The translations under genes were made by a program, and so were the position numbers. Shown here in pieces: positions 11,563 to 20,877 of a stretch of DNA of 64,000 bases (within the stretch, counting starts at the first letter, position 1; every line of letters begins with the position of its first letter). This DNA is from Pseudo-nitzschia pungens (taxonomy: Eukaryota > Bacillariophyta > Bacillariophyceae > Bacillariales > Bacillariaceae), in the NCBI GenBank assembly GCA_037355855.1, contig CM074761.1, positions 3,057,346-3,121,345 on the forward strand, given 5' to 3'. The notes under the pieces were generated by a model. It was not told the DNA's origin and searched no databases. It saw only the letters and a list, made by a program, of their open reading frames with translations.

Positions 11563-12867
11563 ACAATAGGCTGCCCGTTCTTGTTCCCAGGACAATCGTA
11601 TTGTACGTAATAGTAACATTTATCAAGAAATCATCTATCTTGCGAAATGGATCTAGTTGTCTGTATTTGTGAATCATTAGTTCATGTTTGATTTGATCTA
11701 CTCCTTCCTGGTGAACATGTCTACGCGATACGTGTGATTGTATTGACAAAGTGAAGACATTATATTGTATGCATTTTACAAAATACACCTGGAGAATGCG
11801 AGACATAGGGCACTCTATAGTATGATTATTGCTGGGAACGAGTTCCAAATCCGTGGAGGTGCCTCTGGACCTTCGTGTCGACTTCCGCCGTTTTCGCGTT
11901 CACACCGCGAAGGAGTAACGGCTATTGAACTTCTTGAATCCTCCCAGATTACAACACTACTCTTATGATACATTGGTACATGTAACAGCAACCCTCATAC
12001 GAAGTACATGTTTCCTAAACCTTTGAATCTAATTGAGATAACGATGGTGCCAATCGTATTGGACTGAGGACTATTCTCAATTATTCGTGCTTGGTATTTT
12101 TATCAGTCACCAAAATCATCATGAGAATAGGATTTTCCTCCAATATCCATAATCATAATATCAAAAAAGTATGTAAGGTCTTACTTTGTGCTGGAATTCT
12201 TTTGAAACGATAATAATTCTTTTAACCTTGCAAGATAATAGTAGTAGTATTATCATGGCCTCCTGCCTTTTAGCTTGTATGGCCCATATATTTTTCCCGC
12301 AAGATCGTAGGCATCATCTTCAATTCTATTCTTATCATCATGACTCACTTATCAATTACCGATGTGAAATACAGCAGATAGAAATATTTACAAGTACGAA
12401 GTTCTTGTAATTCCATTGTTTTTTACTTCAAATGTTTTCAGTAATTACGATTAGCCTATTATTTTTTTCTCCATCAGAGAAGATATTGAGTCAGACAACA
12501 TTATGACCCTGATTCCTGGATTACACCACAAATGAACAATCAAGAATTTAGGAACTTCCGTGAACAAGGGGCCGGATTCGAGAGTAGGAACGAAGAACAG
12601 AAGGAAACGATGATGAATAGTACCAGTTCGAAACTGATCCGACATAGGAAGAACACTATGCTCCACATCTCTCTGTCCATGCGAAAGGTTTCCTATCAGA
12701 TTTTACCACATCGCAAGGAACCTGGACTTGGACATCTTGGTTTGTCATCATCTTCCATCCTCAATCCGTAATCCACACTTTTACCGAGTTCCTCCACTCG
12801 TGCCAGCAAGCGAGAGACTTTCGGTTCTTCCTACCGTTTTAATCAATCAAATCATACTGCACTTAGC
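11563..12867. other. intergenic, no supported gene
   Basis: This AT-rich interval lies between SPB1 and the steroid reductase gene, both on the plus strand. It should hold the 3' region of the first and the promoter of the second. Only short frames without known motifs are seen. Confidence 0.5.
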
Positions 12868-14205
12868 ATGATGGCTCTCAACATCGACTTGGGGCACGAC
12901 GAGGAATGGGCGTTTCATCGGCAATTGTCACTGACAATTATTGCCAAAGCAGCGCTTACCGCCTTCACCTTGCTGTGGTTCCATCCTCCAACCTACGGAA
13001 AGCACATGGAGACGATCGATGCCAAACAGAAACCGAGCAAAATCAGTCCATCACCGCGGGGGAACGTGCACCAGCGCTCTGAATTTGCCGCTGTCTACTC
13101 CGAAACCGAAAACGATTCTGCGGCCCACGAAATGGAAATCACCAATGCATCGTCGTCACTGAAGAGGCGGCGGAAAATGTTGACGAGCGAGGAAAAAAAG
13201 AAAGCGCTCGAGGCTGCGAAAGCCGTGGACAATAACGACAACGACAACGGGAAGAACAGAAACGACCAACAGTGTCAACAGCAGTCCGAGAAGAAACACT
13301 GGCTCGGTCCTCTCCTACCGACAAGGTGGTCATGGGTGTTCTTCGAATCCCCCTGCTGCATTTGGGTGATTCTTTGTTTGTGGGATCATTATCGGGAATT
13401 GCGCCACGAACCGTATGGGAATGCGAGTCCCGACGGTGCAAGTCTCACAACAGCAACCGCATCGCTGACTGCCAACACCCTTCCGGTGGCCAACCAGATT
13501 TTACTGGGATGGTTCTTTCTTCACTATTGTTATCGATCGCTGTGGTATCCCTTGGTCATGATGAAATCGACCACAAAGGACAAAGGAATGCCACTTGGCA
13601 TTGTCTTGGCCGCCTGGCTCTACTGTACCACGAACGGTTATCTGCAAGCCCGGGATTTGACCAAGTTTCAGCGGATAGAAATCCTTTCCTGGGGGGCAAC
13701 AGCGGAACTGGTCGCAACAGCTATCAGCGATGTCTCCTCGGTCTCCGCTTCGCCGTTGCTGTGGCAATCGTGTCGATTCTGGTTGGGAATGTCGTTGACG
13801 TTAATTGGGTTCTGCATCGTGACAATGTCCGATCGGACATTGGTGACTTTGAAAAGAAACCGGGAACGGGAGTTGTTGGAACGGCGGCAGACACCTGCGA
13901 ACCCTCGCGATCACTACGCCATTCCCCGTGGTGGATGGTTCGAATACGTCAGCTCACCACATTACTTTGGAGAACTAGTGGAATGGACCGGTTTTTTCGT
14001 GGCCACCAATGGTTCCTTGGCAAGCCTCTCCTTTGCTGTGTACACGGCAGCCAATCTGGTCCCGAGGGCGATCCAGACGCACCAGTGGTATCTCGATACA
14101 TTTGTCGGGGACGACAACAACGGCAACGACAACGACAGAAAGACAACAGAGGAAACGAATTATTCCAAGCTCGGGCGCAAAGCCATCATCCCTCTTCTAT
14201 TGTGA
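12868..14205 (+). CDS. steroid 5-alpha-reductase family protein (DET2/SRD5A1-like)
   Basis: This single-exon gene encodes 445 residues and starts with two ATG codons (12868 and 12871). The family are membrane enzymes that reduce a steroid or related double bond with NADPH, usually in the ER. The C-terminal signature is strong: IPRGGWFEYVSSPHYFGELVEW at residues 352-373, then a Tyr/Asn/Arg run (YTAANLVPRA), a QTHQWYLDTF motif and the terminal LGRKAIIPLLL, closer to SRD5A1/DET2 than to polyprenol reductase. Upstream are LLGWFFLHYCYRSLWYP and NGYLQARD, also typical. About six hydrophobic segments are visible. Odd points are a polar insertion of about 100 residues after the first membrane segment (about 45-145) and an Asn/Asp-rich insertion (DDNNGNDNDRK) just before the end. 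The substrate cannot be told from sequence. Confidence 0.85.
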   Translation: MMALNIDLGHDEEWAFHRQLSLTIIAKAALTAFTLLWFHPPTYGKHMETIDAKQKPSKISPSPRGNVHQRSEFAAVYSETENDSAAHEMEITNASSSLKRRRKMLTSEEKKKALEAAKAVDNNDNDNGKNRNDQQCQQQSEKKHWLGPLLPTRWSWVFFESPCCIWVILCLWDHYRELRHEPYGNASPDGASLTTATASLTANTLPVANQILLGWFFLHYCYRSLWYPLVMMKSTTKDKGMPLGIVLAAWLYCTTNGYLQARDLTKFQRIEILSWGATAELVATAISDVSSVSASPLLWQSCRFWLGMSLTLIGFCIVTMSDRTLVTLKRNRERELLERRQTPANPRDHYAIPRGGWFEYVSSPHYFGELVEWTGFFVATNGSLASLSFAVYTAANLVPRAIQTHQWYLDTFVGDDNNGNDNDRKTTEETNYSKLGRKAIIPLLL

Positions 14206-14809
14206 GGCAACAACGAAATAGAAAGACTTAGTACACGCACTGGGCGTATTGAGAATGAGTAGAAACTAACGTAATGTATGTTGCGGATCGTCATATAATA
14301 TTGTAATAACAATAACAGCAATGGAAACATTATGCAGAACATTTTTGTTGCTCATGTCGGGAGTCGTTTTTAGCTTCTTCCTTACAAAACGCATCGATGC
14401 GATGAGATGGGATGCACGTCGGGCCAATAAGCTCGTCGTGATTGTTCCCATGGAAATCAATCCCGCTGGATTTTCAACAACCCACAACCAGCTTGCTTCC
14501 AAGCTGCCGCGTCCCTACCGAGTCCATTGCACGCTTCGACCAAGCGAGTGAAGTGCTCTAGAGATCCTAAAGCAGTCACCCGATCAGGTAGGGTACCAGC
14601 AACCCGTACGTGTAGTAAGTCTATTGCTTTTTATTTGTTGGTGCACTGCGCTCCGTTAAACCACAGGGTGTGCTCTGCTTGAGATGTCTGCAGTGGTCTT
14701 TGACCACGGCGGCGGTCCTGCTCGAAGCAATCATATCACGATGTGGTGGGATTCTATTGATTCGGTGGATCTCGCAGCGCAGCGTTCCGTGAAACCAAGG
14801 GATGTTCAA
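14206..14809. other. intergenic, no supported gene
   Basis: This is the 3' side of the steroid reductase gene. Only short frames without recognisable motifs are seen. The degenerate repeat tract begins at its right end. Confidence 0.45.
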
Positions 14810-15400
14810 GCCACAAGCAAGGTAGGACTTGTGAATCGCAGCGTCTCTAAAAAGGCGCGTATGTGACACTCGTCTCACCGATACTCCAGTTACGAGCAAG
14901 ACGAAACAGGATAGTGATTCGATGAACAAGCCACAAGCGAGGCGACACTCCAGTTACGAGCAAGACCAAACATGATAATGATTCGATAGACAATCCACAA
15001 GCAAGATGGGACTTGTGAATCACAGCGTCTCTCAAAACGGCGTGGATGTGACACTCATCTCATCGATACTCCAGTTACGAGCAAGACCAAACATGATAGT
15101 GGATAAGCAAGCCACAAGCGAAGCGAGACTTGTGAATCGCAGCGTCTCTCAATCTGGTACTACATCCACGAGCGAGATAAGACAAAACACTGATCTGATA
15201 CTCAAGCCCTAGCGATGTCGTATTCGATTTTACTTTCTAGCTTCGAGCAAGGCGACAATTAATTCAAAACGATACCCTTTTCGATAATCCAGTTACGAGC
15301 AAGAAGATGTCAATAAGTCGTACATTCATCCCTTTGTGATGCACAAGCTTCGAGCAAGGCGACACTTGCTTTAACATGCGACCCGCACCCAAAACGATAC
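14810..15400. repeat. degenerate direct-repeat tract (CTTGTGAATC / GTTACGAGCAAG family)
   Basis: Two repeated words alternate. One reads CTTGTGAATCGCAGCGTCTC and occurs near 14828, 15010 and 15130 with one or two changes. The other reads CTCCAGTTACGAGCAAG and occurs near 14886, 14950, 15070 and 15290, usually followed by ACCAAACATGATA. Later copies shrink to CTTCGAGCAAGGCGACA near 15241 and 15348. Spacing is irregular (about 60-190 bp), so this is an old, eroded tandem array and not a simple satellite. Similar words recur at 23.2-23.7 and 25.1-25.9 kb. Confidence 0.75.
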
Positions 15401-16739
15401 TCGATTAGCTCTTAACCATTTCAAATATCTCTCTCTCTGCAAAGATCTCTTCTCAGTCTACATTTTTGTTGGAGCTGACGACACTGAACTGCTGAACATC
15501 CCGAGCTTCTGGGTGAGCCCCAGTTTGCTGTAGGGAGCCTTTTTGACTTTGAGTCCATTTGTTGCCGAGCTAACTTTTTACTTCTGCGTAGACTTTTAAA
15601 AAAACAAAACCTCGTATAGACGTCCTCGTTGTTGTGGTCTTGAGAAGGATTCCCTCTCTGGTATTCCCTCTTTCTGACAAGTTGGATACGACACGTCTTC
15701 CACAAGTTTAGCAACGAGTTATCGCTTTTCTTTGTTTTCCATTTTCATGCATGGCGCACACAGCGACTCTCTCAATCAACGATCTTTGTTGCGACTGTTT
15801 CATCGTCGCCTCCATTGACTTTGATGTTGTTCAGGGAAATCCGGTGATAACAATTGTTCATTCGCTGCTATCTTGAATCTACTAGATCTTCTCTGTCGGA
15901 ATTCGAGCAACTCGTCTCATTGGAACCACCTCAATTCTTTGGAATTAGATGCTCAAAACTAGTCGCCATATCGAGAGTGTTGAACACAAAGTTGGAAGCT
16001 GACGTGACGATGTTATCAGGAGCGGCATCTATCATTTCCCCCCCGGAATACGTCACCACGACCGAAAGAATAAATCAGGAAACGTCCACGAAAGTCGCCT
16101 CAATCATCATGAGGTAAGAATGAGGTCCCAGAACCGTTAGTTTCTTTTCGGGGCATCACTTGAGCTTGTGGTTGGGACACAGTTTCGTGGCACGAATTGA
16201 ACGTAACAAACAAGCCCATGATACACGCCAAGAAAAAGATGAATACACGATTGCTTGATAGGTCTTAGCAATTTTGAGATCAGTATCGATAGACGATGTT
16301 GAAAAAACCGTCCGATTGCTAGACCGCCTGGAAAGTCCTAAGTTGATCGCAGTCCTTCCTAGCAGCCGCAATATTAAACCAAGATACCCCGAGGCCCGAC
16401 TGTCAGAGTCAATCCAGTTCTAGAAGTTACGGATTTCTTTTGCCGACGTCCCTGGTCAGCATTCTTTCATCCACCAGAGGCTGCTAACCTTGGAGACCTG
16501 ATGGGGTCAAGAACGGCCTGGAGTGCGAGTAAGACACGACGTCAGGTTTGGAAGGAATGTCGAGAGCGCACCGAAGCAGCCCAAAAGCAACAGGGTCATT
16601 GTCATCTATTAACAAGAAAAGAAAACTCTCGTCGGTGCTTCCGCCGATGTCCCCGGTTTTACTTGTCACCACTAAAGATCCACGTCATAGCTCGAGAAAA
16701 TTAACCCAATTCCCTTTGGATAGAAGGTACTATTAAACG
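15401..16739. other. gene-poor spacer before the mosaic locus
   Basis: Open frames here are short (below about 100 codons), lie on both strands and match nothing I know. The sequence is not obviously repetitive. It may be decayed mobile-element DNA, but I see no diagnostic motif. Confidence 0.35.
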
Positions 16740-17455
16740 TCCACCTTGCAACGCATTTCTCCTATCTCTTAAGATCAAAACTAACTCACGTTCAATTGCT
16801 GTTCCCGTGGAACCTTTATCCATTTCAGTCTTCAACATTCTCATTTGAACATTTCTGCACTAAAGAACGTTTCACTCCGACTTACGTCGCGAGTTGCACA
16901 ACGACCTTCACGCCCTCTTACTCACTATCACTAAGTACTTCCGATGGTGGTGGAGTGTAAGTGGCGCCTTTCAGCACCATCCGTTTTCAGGGCTAGTTCC
17001 ATTCCGTAGGTGAGTTGTTACACACTCCTTATCGGATTCCGACTTTCAGGGTCACCGTCCTGCTGTCTATATGAACCAACATCTTTTGTGGGATCGGGGT
17101 GAACTAGGACTTTGACACTTCATCTTCACGTTCGGATCATCCCGCATCGCCTAAACAGCTTACCCCGTGTGGCCCACTAGCAACCGTCATTCAACCGCAG
17201 GGTTGAATTAAGCAACCCCAAGTTCTTACCGATTTTAAAATTTGAGAACATGCCGAGGGCACTTTTCATTATGCCCCTTGAACGCACTTCACCTGATAAA
17301 ATTGAAATCGATTGCAGCTATCCTGAAGAACATTTTGGAAGGAACCAGCAAATTGAAAATAGATAGTTCGATTAGTCTTTCGCCCTTATACTCAAATCTG
17401 ACGATCGATTCCCACGTCAGAATCGCTACGAGCCTCTATAAGAGTTTCACGCAAT
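16740..17455 (-). rRNA. decayed fragment of the nuclear large-subunit (25S/28S) rRNA gene
   Basis: The minus strand is recognisable as LSU rRNA over about 700 nt, in the correct internal order. From its 5' end: GAGGCTCGTAGCGATTCTGA (near 17435-17410), the stretch around CCCACTAGCAACC in plus-strand reading (17170-17190), the almost unchanged block with CAGCAGGACGGTGAC and GTGTGTAACAACTCACC (about 17070-17005), the CTGAAAACGGATGGTGCTG block (16990-16970), then AGTTCCACGGGAACAGCAATTG and AAGAGATAGG near 16820-16760. Variable parts are strongly altered, with many substitutions and indels, so it cannot be a working rRNA gene. No small-subunit or 5.8S sequence is seen nearby. Confidence 0.8.
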
Positions 17456-17523
17456 GATAAGTCTCTTCACCGACAAAGAGGGAGGATGCATCAATATCGG
17501 ATTGAACAAGACACTCTTTCACC

Positions 17524-17640
17524 ATGAAATCCATGATCGCTGTCTCACTCGTCGCTTCGGCCACCGCCGTTACCCCCGTCCAAGACGCACGTGCATCCTC
17601 CGCCCTTGTCGCCAAGCCTTCCTCTGACGAGGGCGAGTAA
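17524..17640 (+). pseudogene. 5' fragment of a broken FCP (light-harvesting) gene
   Basis: A short frame from the ATG at 17524 reads MKSMIAVSLVASATAVTPVQ and then ARASSALVAKPSSDEGE before a stop at 17638-17640. It is closely similar to the start of the intact FCP gene 2 kb away (MKSAIFASLIAAAAAFAPVQ), that is, an ER signal peptide followed by a weakened AFAP plastid motif (AVTP here). The frame ends where unrelated sequence begins. The remainder of the FCP coding region resumes at about 18615 on the same strand, so this is the 5' half of a gene split by about 1 kb of foreign DNA. Confidence 0.75.
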
Positions 17641-18102
17641 AGTAGTTGCGACCACAAGCAGTAGGGTCAACAGAGACAGGCTTTTCTGGGTGCATGTACC
17701 ACTCTGCAACAGGCTTCAACGCCTTCAAGTCGGCCAAGACTTGTTCTCGTTCCACAGCGATGTCTTCTTCATCGCCTTCATACTCTGGAACAGAAGGGCC
17801 GATTCGTCTTCCATTTCGTCTTCGGAACCGAAGGGGGCCGAGTAACGAGTGAAGTAACAACGGGCACTGGCCATAGCATCGCTTGCTACTGGCGCCTCGC
17901 GGTGCAGATAGAATCCATCCATCTCCTTGAGCTGTCTGGTTTCTTCCAAAATCATGCGGCGCTCGGCCGCCTCTTCATCTAATTCGTTCGAGTCGAATTC
18001 AAAATCTTCGTCCTCGTCCGACGAGTAGTCGGATTCGGCACTCATGACTGAGGAGTAAGAATCTTCCTCGGCAATGATGGAGATCAGGTTGGTTTGTTCC
18101 AT
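17640..18102 (-). pseudogene. truncated gene with a duplicated PV..D..A..R.YFTR motif
   Basis: On the minus strand an ATG at 18102 opens an acidic protein (SSDEDEDFEFDSNELDEEAA). It contains two copies of one motif: HREAPVASDAMASARCYFTR and, in a shifted frame, HPEKPVSVDPTACGRNYFTR. A frameshift at about 17815-17825 is needed to join them, and the second copy stops at the FCP junction near 17640. I recall similar motif pairs in diatom hypothetical proteins but know no function. The frame break plus sharp truncation mark it as a gene fragment captured in the mosaic. Confidence 0.6.
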
Positions 18103-18149
18103 GGTTTGGGCTTTCGGTCCATTCTTAGCACTAGCTGTCTACTCCTTCA

Positions 18150-18610
18150 CATTGGAAACGTGAGAAAGAGAATCAGTGGTATCGTATATACTAGGAACGG
18201 ACTAAGAGCACCCCATGTTGAAGGATGTTCGGAAAGGTAGTGGTAGGTTAATTTCATTGTATTGAGTTTGAGCTTGCTGGAGGCGCTCATCAATGCCCCA
18301 GTGCCTTCAGTGACATACATTCCAGCATGTCCTTTCATGTCCAAGTGCACTGCATGAACTCATCCATGTACACCCGAGTTCCCTTGCCATCAGATCGTAT
18401 GATGAGAGGGAGGTGCGCAGTGCCTTGAAGGTACTTCATCAGATGGCTCAGCTTCTTCCAATCATGCTCGTCTGGCTCTCGCACTTGAGTGCACAAGAAA
18501 CTGCTGGATAATTGTAGGTCATTGCGCGTTCGCATACTGAGATAGAGCACAGTTGCTGCCAGGGTATGGAATGACTCTGCCCGTTTCTTATCGAGAGGAA
18601 CCGACTCACG
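18150..18610 (-). mobile_element. Ty1/copia retrotransposon fragment (reverse transcriptase end to RNase H start)
   Basis: The minus strand encodes, in broken frames, DKKRAESFHTLAATVLYLSM, then FLCTQVREPDEHDWKKLSHL and MKYLQGTAHLPLI, and after a frameshift near 18345 VHLDMKGHAGMYVTEGTGAL followed by SASSKLKLNT. This is the run from the end of reverse transcriptase into RNase H of Ty1/copia polyproteins (the H.D.KGH.G...G.G and S.K.KLNT signatures). No LTR, integrase or gag is present, so it is a short dead fragment. Its left end (18610, reading the minus strand) touches the resumed FCP sequence almost exactly. Confidence 0.8.
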
Positions 18611-18614
18611 CCCT

Positions 18615-19053
18615 CCTGTCTTGAACAGATTCTCCGGAGCTGCTGTCGGCTTCTTCGATCCTCGAAGTTTTCTCCAGGACGGATCCCCAAAAAATTTCGG
18701 GCCTCCTCCAAGAGTACGATACCACCCACGGGCGTGTTTCCATTTTCGCCGTTGTCGGATACCTCGTGACCGCTGCCGAAATCCGCTTCCCCAACGCAGA
18801 GGCCGTCCCCGCTGGATTCAAGACTTTGAATGATTATTGACCAGCAAGTACGGAACATCCTCATTCGTCGTCGTGACCATTGTCAACCGCGACGCCGAGC
18901 ACATTGGTGACTACCGCAACGGAGCCCTCGACTTTGGATGGGACAAGTTCGACGGCGGCACCGAAGGCAAGAAGCGAACCATCGAACTCAACGATCTCAG
19001 TACGACCATGATGGGAATAATTGGAGTGTCGAATCACTCCCGGATACAATAAT
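18615..19053 (+). pseudogene. 3' fragment of a broken FCP (light-harvesting) gene
   Basis: The plus strand carries the rest of an FCP in at least three reading frames: SGAAVGFFDPRSFLQDG (near 18630-18680), then HGRVSIFAVVGYLVTAAEIR and AVPAGFKTL (near 18735-18830), and then IGDYRNGALDFGWDKFDGG and KKRTIELNDLSTTMMGI (18900-19030). The order and spacing match the intact FCP at 19450-20061. The pigment-binding motif of the third helix (ELNNGRAAMM in the intact gene) reads ELNDLSTTMM, so the conserved Arg is lost. Frameshifts plus the interruption make it non-functional. Confidence 0.85.
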
Positions 19054-19449
19054 TAACATCTCAACGTCAATCTATGTCACCAGCCGTTTCGACATATGAA
19101 AACGGCGAATGGTATACTAGTTGTCGATGCACTCGATGCTACAATCTAAATTGTAGAAAAATAAGGCAGCAGCAGTTCCTGTTCTCGTTTTTGTCTATAA
19201 TATTACCATTGATGTACTACTAATGGCTAGCAGACACCCAATAGGACTTTTTCAAAAATCTACATCAGATCGCTCACCAATCGATCCGACGGTCCGGGAA
19301 AAAGAAATCATGGGTCGATTTCGCTTTCGTTGTCGTCCTGACTCTATTTTCAAATATGTTGCAGGTTGACCGACACCACGAATCGCCCCACACAACTGGC
19401 GATTCATTCTGCTTGACTTCTCGCCTCACTGTTGGTCGAAGAAAGACGC

Positions 19450-19507
19450 TTAGAGTTCACCAACGATTGGGACGGATCCGCCCAATTGTTCGTGAACCAT
19501 GAGTCCG

Positions 19508-19542
<35 letters not shown>

Positions 19543-20061
19543 TTCGATGGCACGCTTGGAGAGCTTGGTCTCTTCATCGAAGGTGTCCCATCCGAAGTCA
19601 AGGGCTCCGTTGCGGAAGTCACCAACGAATTCGTTTCCGGTTCCCTCAATATCCTTCATGACACCAAGTTCAAGGGCAGCAATGAAGGCAACAATCTGGG
19701 CCAATCCAGCGGAAGGGATGGCGTCAGGTCCGGAGATGGCAGCCCATCCATTGGGGTAGGAGGCGAAGGAGTCACCGGAGTAGTCGATGTCACCGGGAAG
19801 GTGGACTCCGTAACGGGTGGTGATCTGTCCAAGGAAGGCAAGCATACAGATACGTCCGTGCTTGATCTCAACATATCGAAGACGGTCGAACTTTTCTTGG
19901 TCACCGTCCTCAACAAGTCCCAAAGGATCGAAGAATCCAAGAGGAGGCTGGGATCCAAGGGCATCTTCGAAGGCCTTGAGGGAGGTGGAGGTGGCCTTTT
20001 GCTGAACAGGGGCGAAAGCAGCGGCGGCGGCGATGAGGGAGGCGAAGATGGCGGACTTCAT
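19450..20061 (-). CDS. fucoxanthin chlorophyll a/c-binding protein (FCP, Lhcf type)
   Basis: This intact single-exon gene encodes 203 residues of a thylakoid light-harvesting protein that binds chlorophylls a and c and fucoxanthin. The start is the ATG at 20061. An ER signal (residues 1-15) ends in the classical diatom cleavage motif AFAP (F16). Helix 1 carries the chlorophyll-ligand and salt-bridge motif EIKHGRICMLAF (E65, R70); helix 2 covers IVAFIAALELG; helix 3 has the partner motif AIELNNGRAAMMGILGLMVH (E173, N176, R178) and Q192. GFFDPLGL and GDFRNGALDFGWD are standard FCP blocks. The length is normal. Gene ALB3 in this window would help insert such proteins. A decayed relative lies just to the left. 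The intergenic space to the right is shared with the fibrillin gene. Confidence 0.96.
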
Positions 20062-20877
20062 ATTGTTAGTTTGTTTTTGAAAGTTGTTTTGGATTGTGTT
20101 TCAGAAGAAATTGTGAGCAGAACTAACCGGTCGTAAAAAAAACGATATTTTCTCGTCTTCGAATTCGAAGGGATAGCTTGACATCTTTTTTCCTTACAGG
20201 GAAACTAGCAGAAGGATCTTTCATGAGAATCACGATCCAGACGTTCAAGGTTCAACGAGCCGGGTTGAAGATCCTCACGCCCCGCGCGTTTCGCGCGTGC
20301 GATCACCGTGCTCTGCATTCAACATATGTTGTACCTATTATTGGTATCTTATACATATGTACATTGAATATGTACATACATACGTACACATGACGTACGG
20401 CTGAGAATCATTTTGACTACCTTTTCTGAAAGTATGTATGATACTAAAGTTTCATATGTATGTATATACGAAAGTATAAAGTATGTACATACGACAATAT
20501 ATACATACCTATGTATGTACATACATAGGTATGTATAAACGTACGTACGTGATGTTATTTTTTTGAGATTACTCTATCTTCTTTTTGTCGTTGAGAAAGC
20601 ACCATCGAATGATGCATGTGATTGCGGTGAATCAGATACCGGTACGGTAGGGGTTAGTTGATTGGTTTCGAATACTATTTGCAAGTGTGTTGTGAGTACT
20701 TGGTTGGCAACGATTGCGTTACCACTGCTGCAGGAAGATTCTTGCATTCGGAAGCATTCAGCGAAAAAGATTGCAAGAAGTCGTCTGAGGATTGTAGCAG
20801 ATCACCGTGCTTTGCGGCATGATTATATAGCCGGATAACGCATACGTGTATCGAGTTTGTTCAGTAACAAGCAAAAA
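20062..20877. promoter_or_regulatory. divergent promoter region of FCP and fibrillin genes, TATG/CATA-rich
   Basis: About 0.8 kb separates two divergent plastid-protein genes. From about 20320 to 20550 it is dominated by TATG, CATA and TACGTA words (ATGTACATACATACGTACAC and similar), including a perfect 38-bp palindrome. Near 20280-20300 there is a GCGCGTTTCGCGCG inverted repeat. Shared light regulation is plausible from the gene pair but is not shown by the sequence. Confidence 0.5.
20500..20537. repeat. perfect 38-bp palindrome
   Basis: The sequence 20500-20537 is identical to its reverse complement. It is built from CATAC, CTATG and TATG words around a central GTAC (centre between 20518 and 20519). 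Symmetry stops at 20499/20538. It can form a hairpin with a 19-bp arm, 340 bp upstream of the fibrillin start codon. Confidence 0.9.

Noticed and set aside
13272..14231. 319-codon plus-strand frame
   Set aside because: It lies in a second frame inside the steroid reductase gene, which has clear family motifs; this one has none.
20857..20877. Upstream TTG as the start of the fibrillin gene
   Set aside because: TTG is not a normal nuclear start codon; the in-frame ATG at 20878 is 21 bases downstream and keeps the whole targeting signal.
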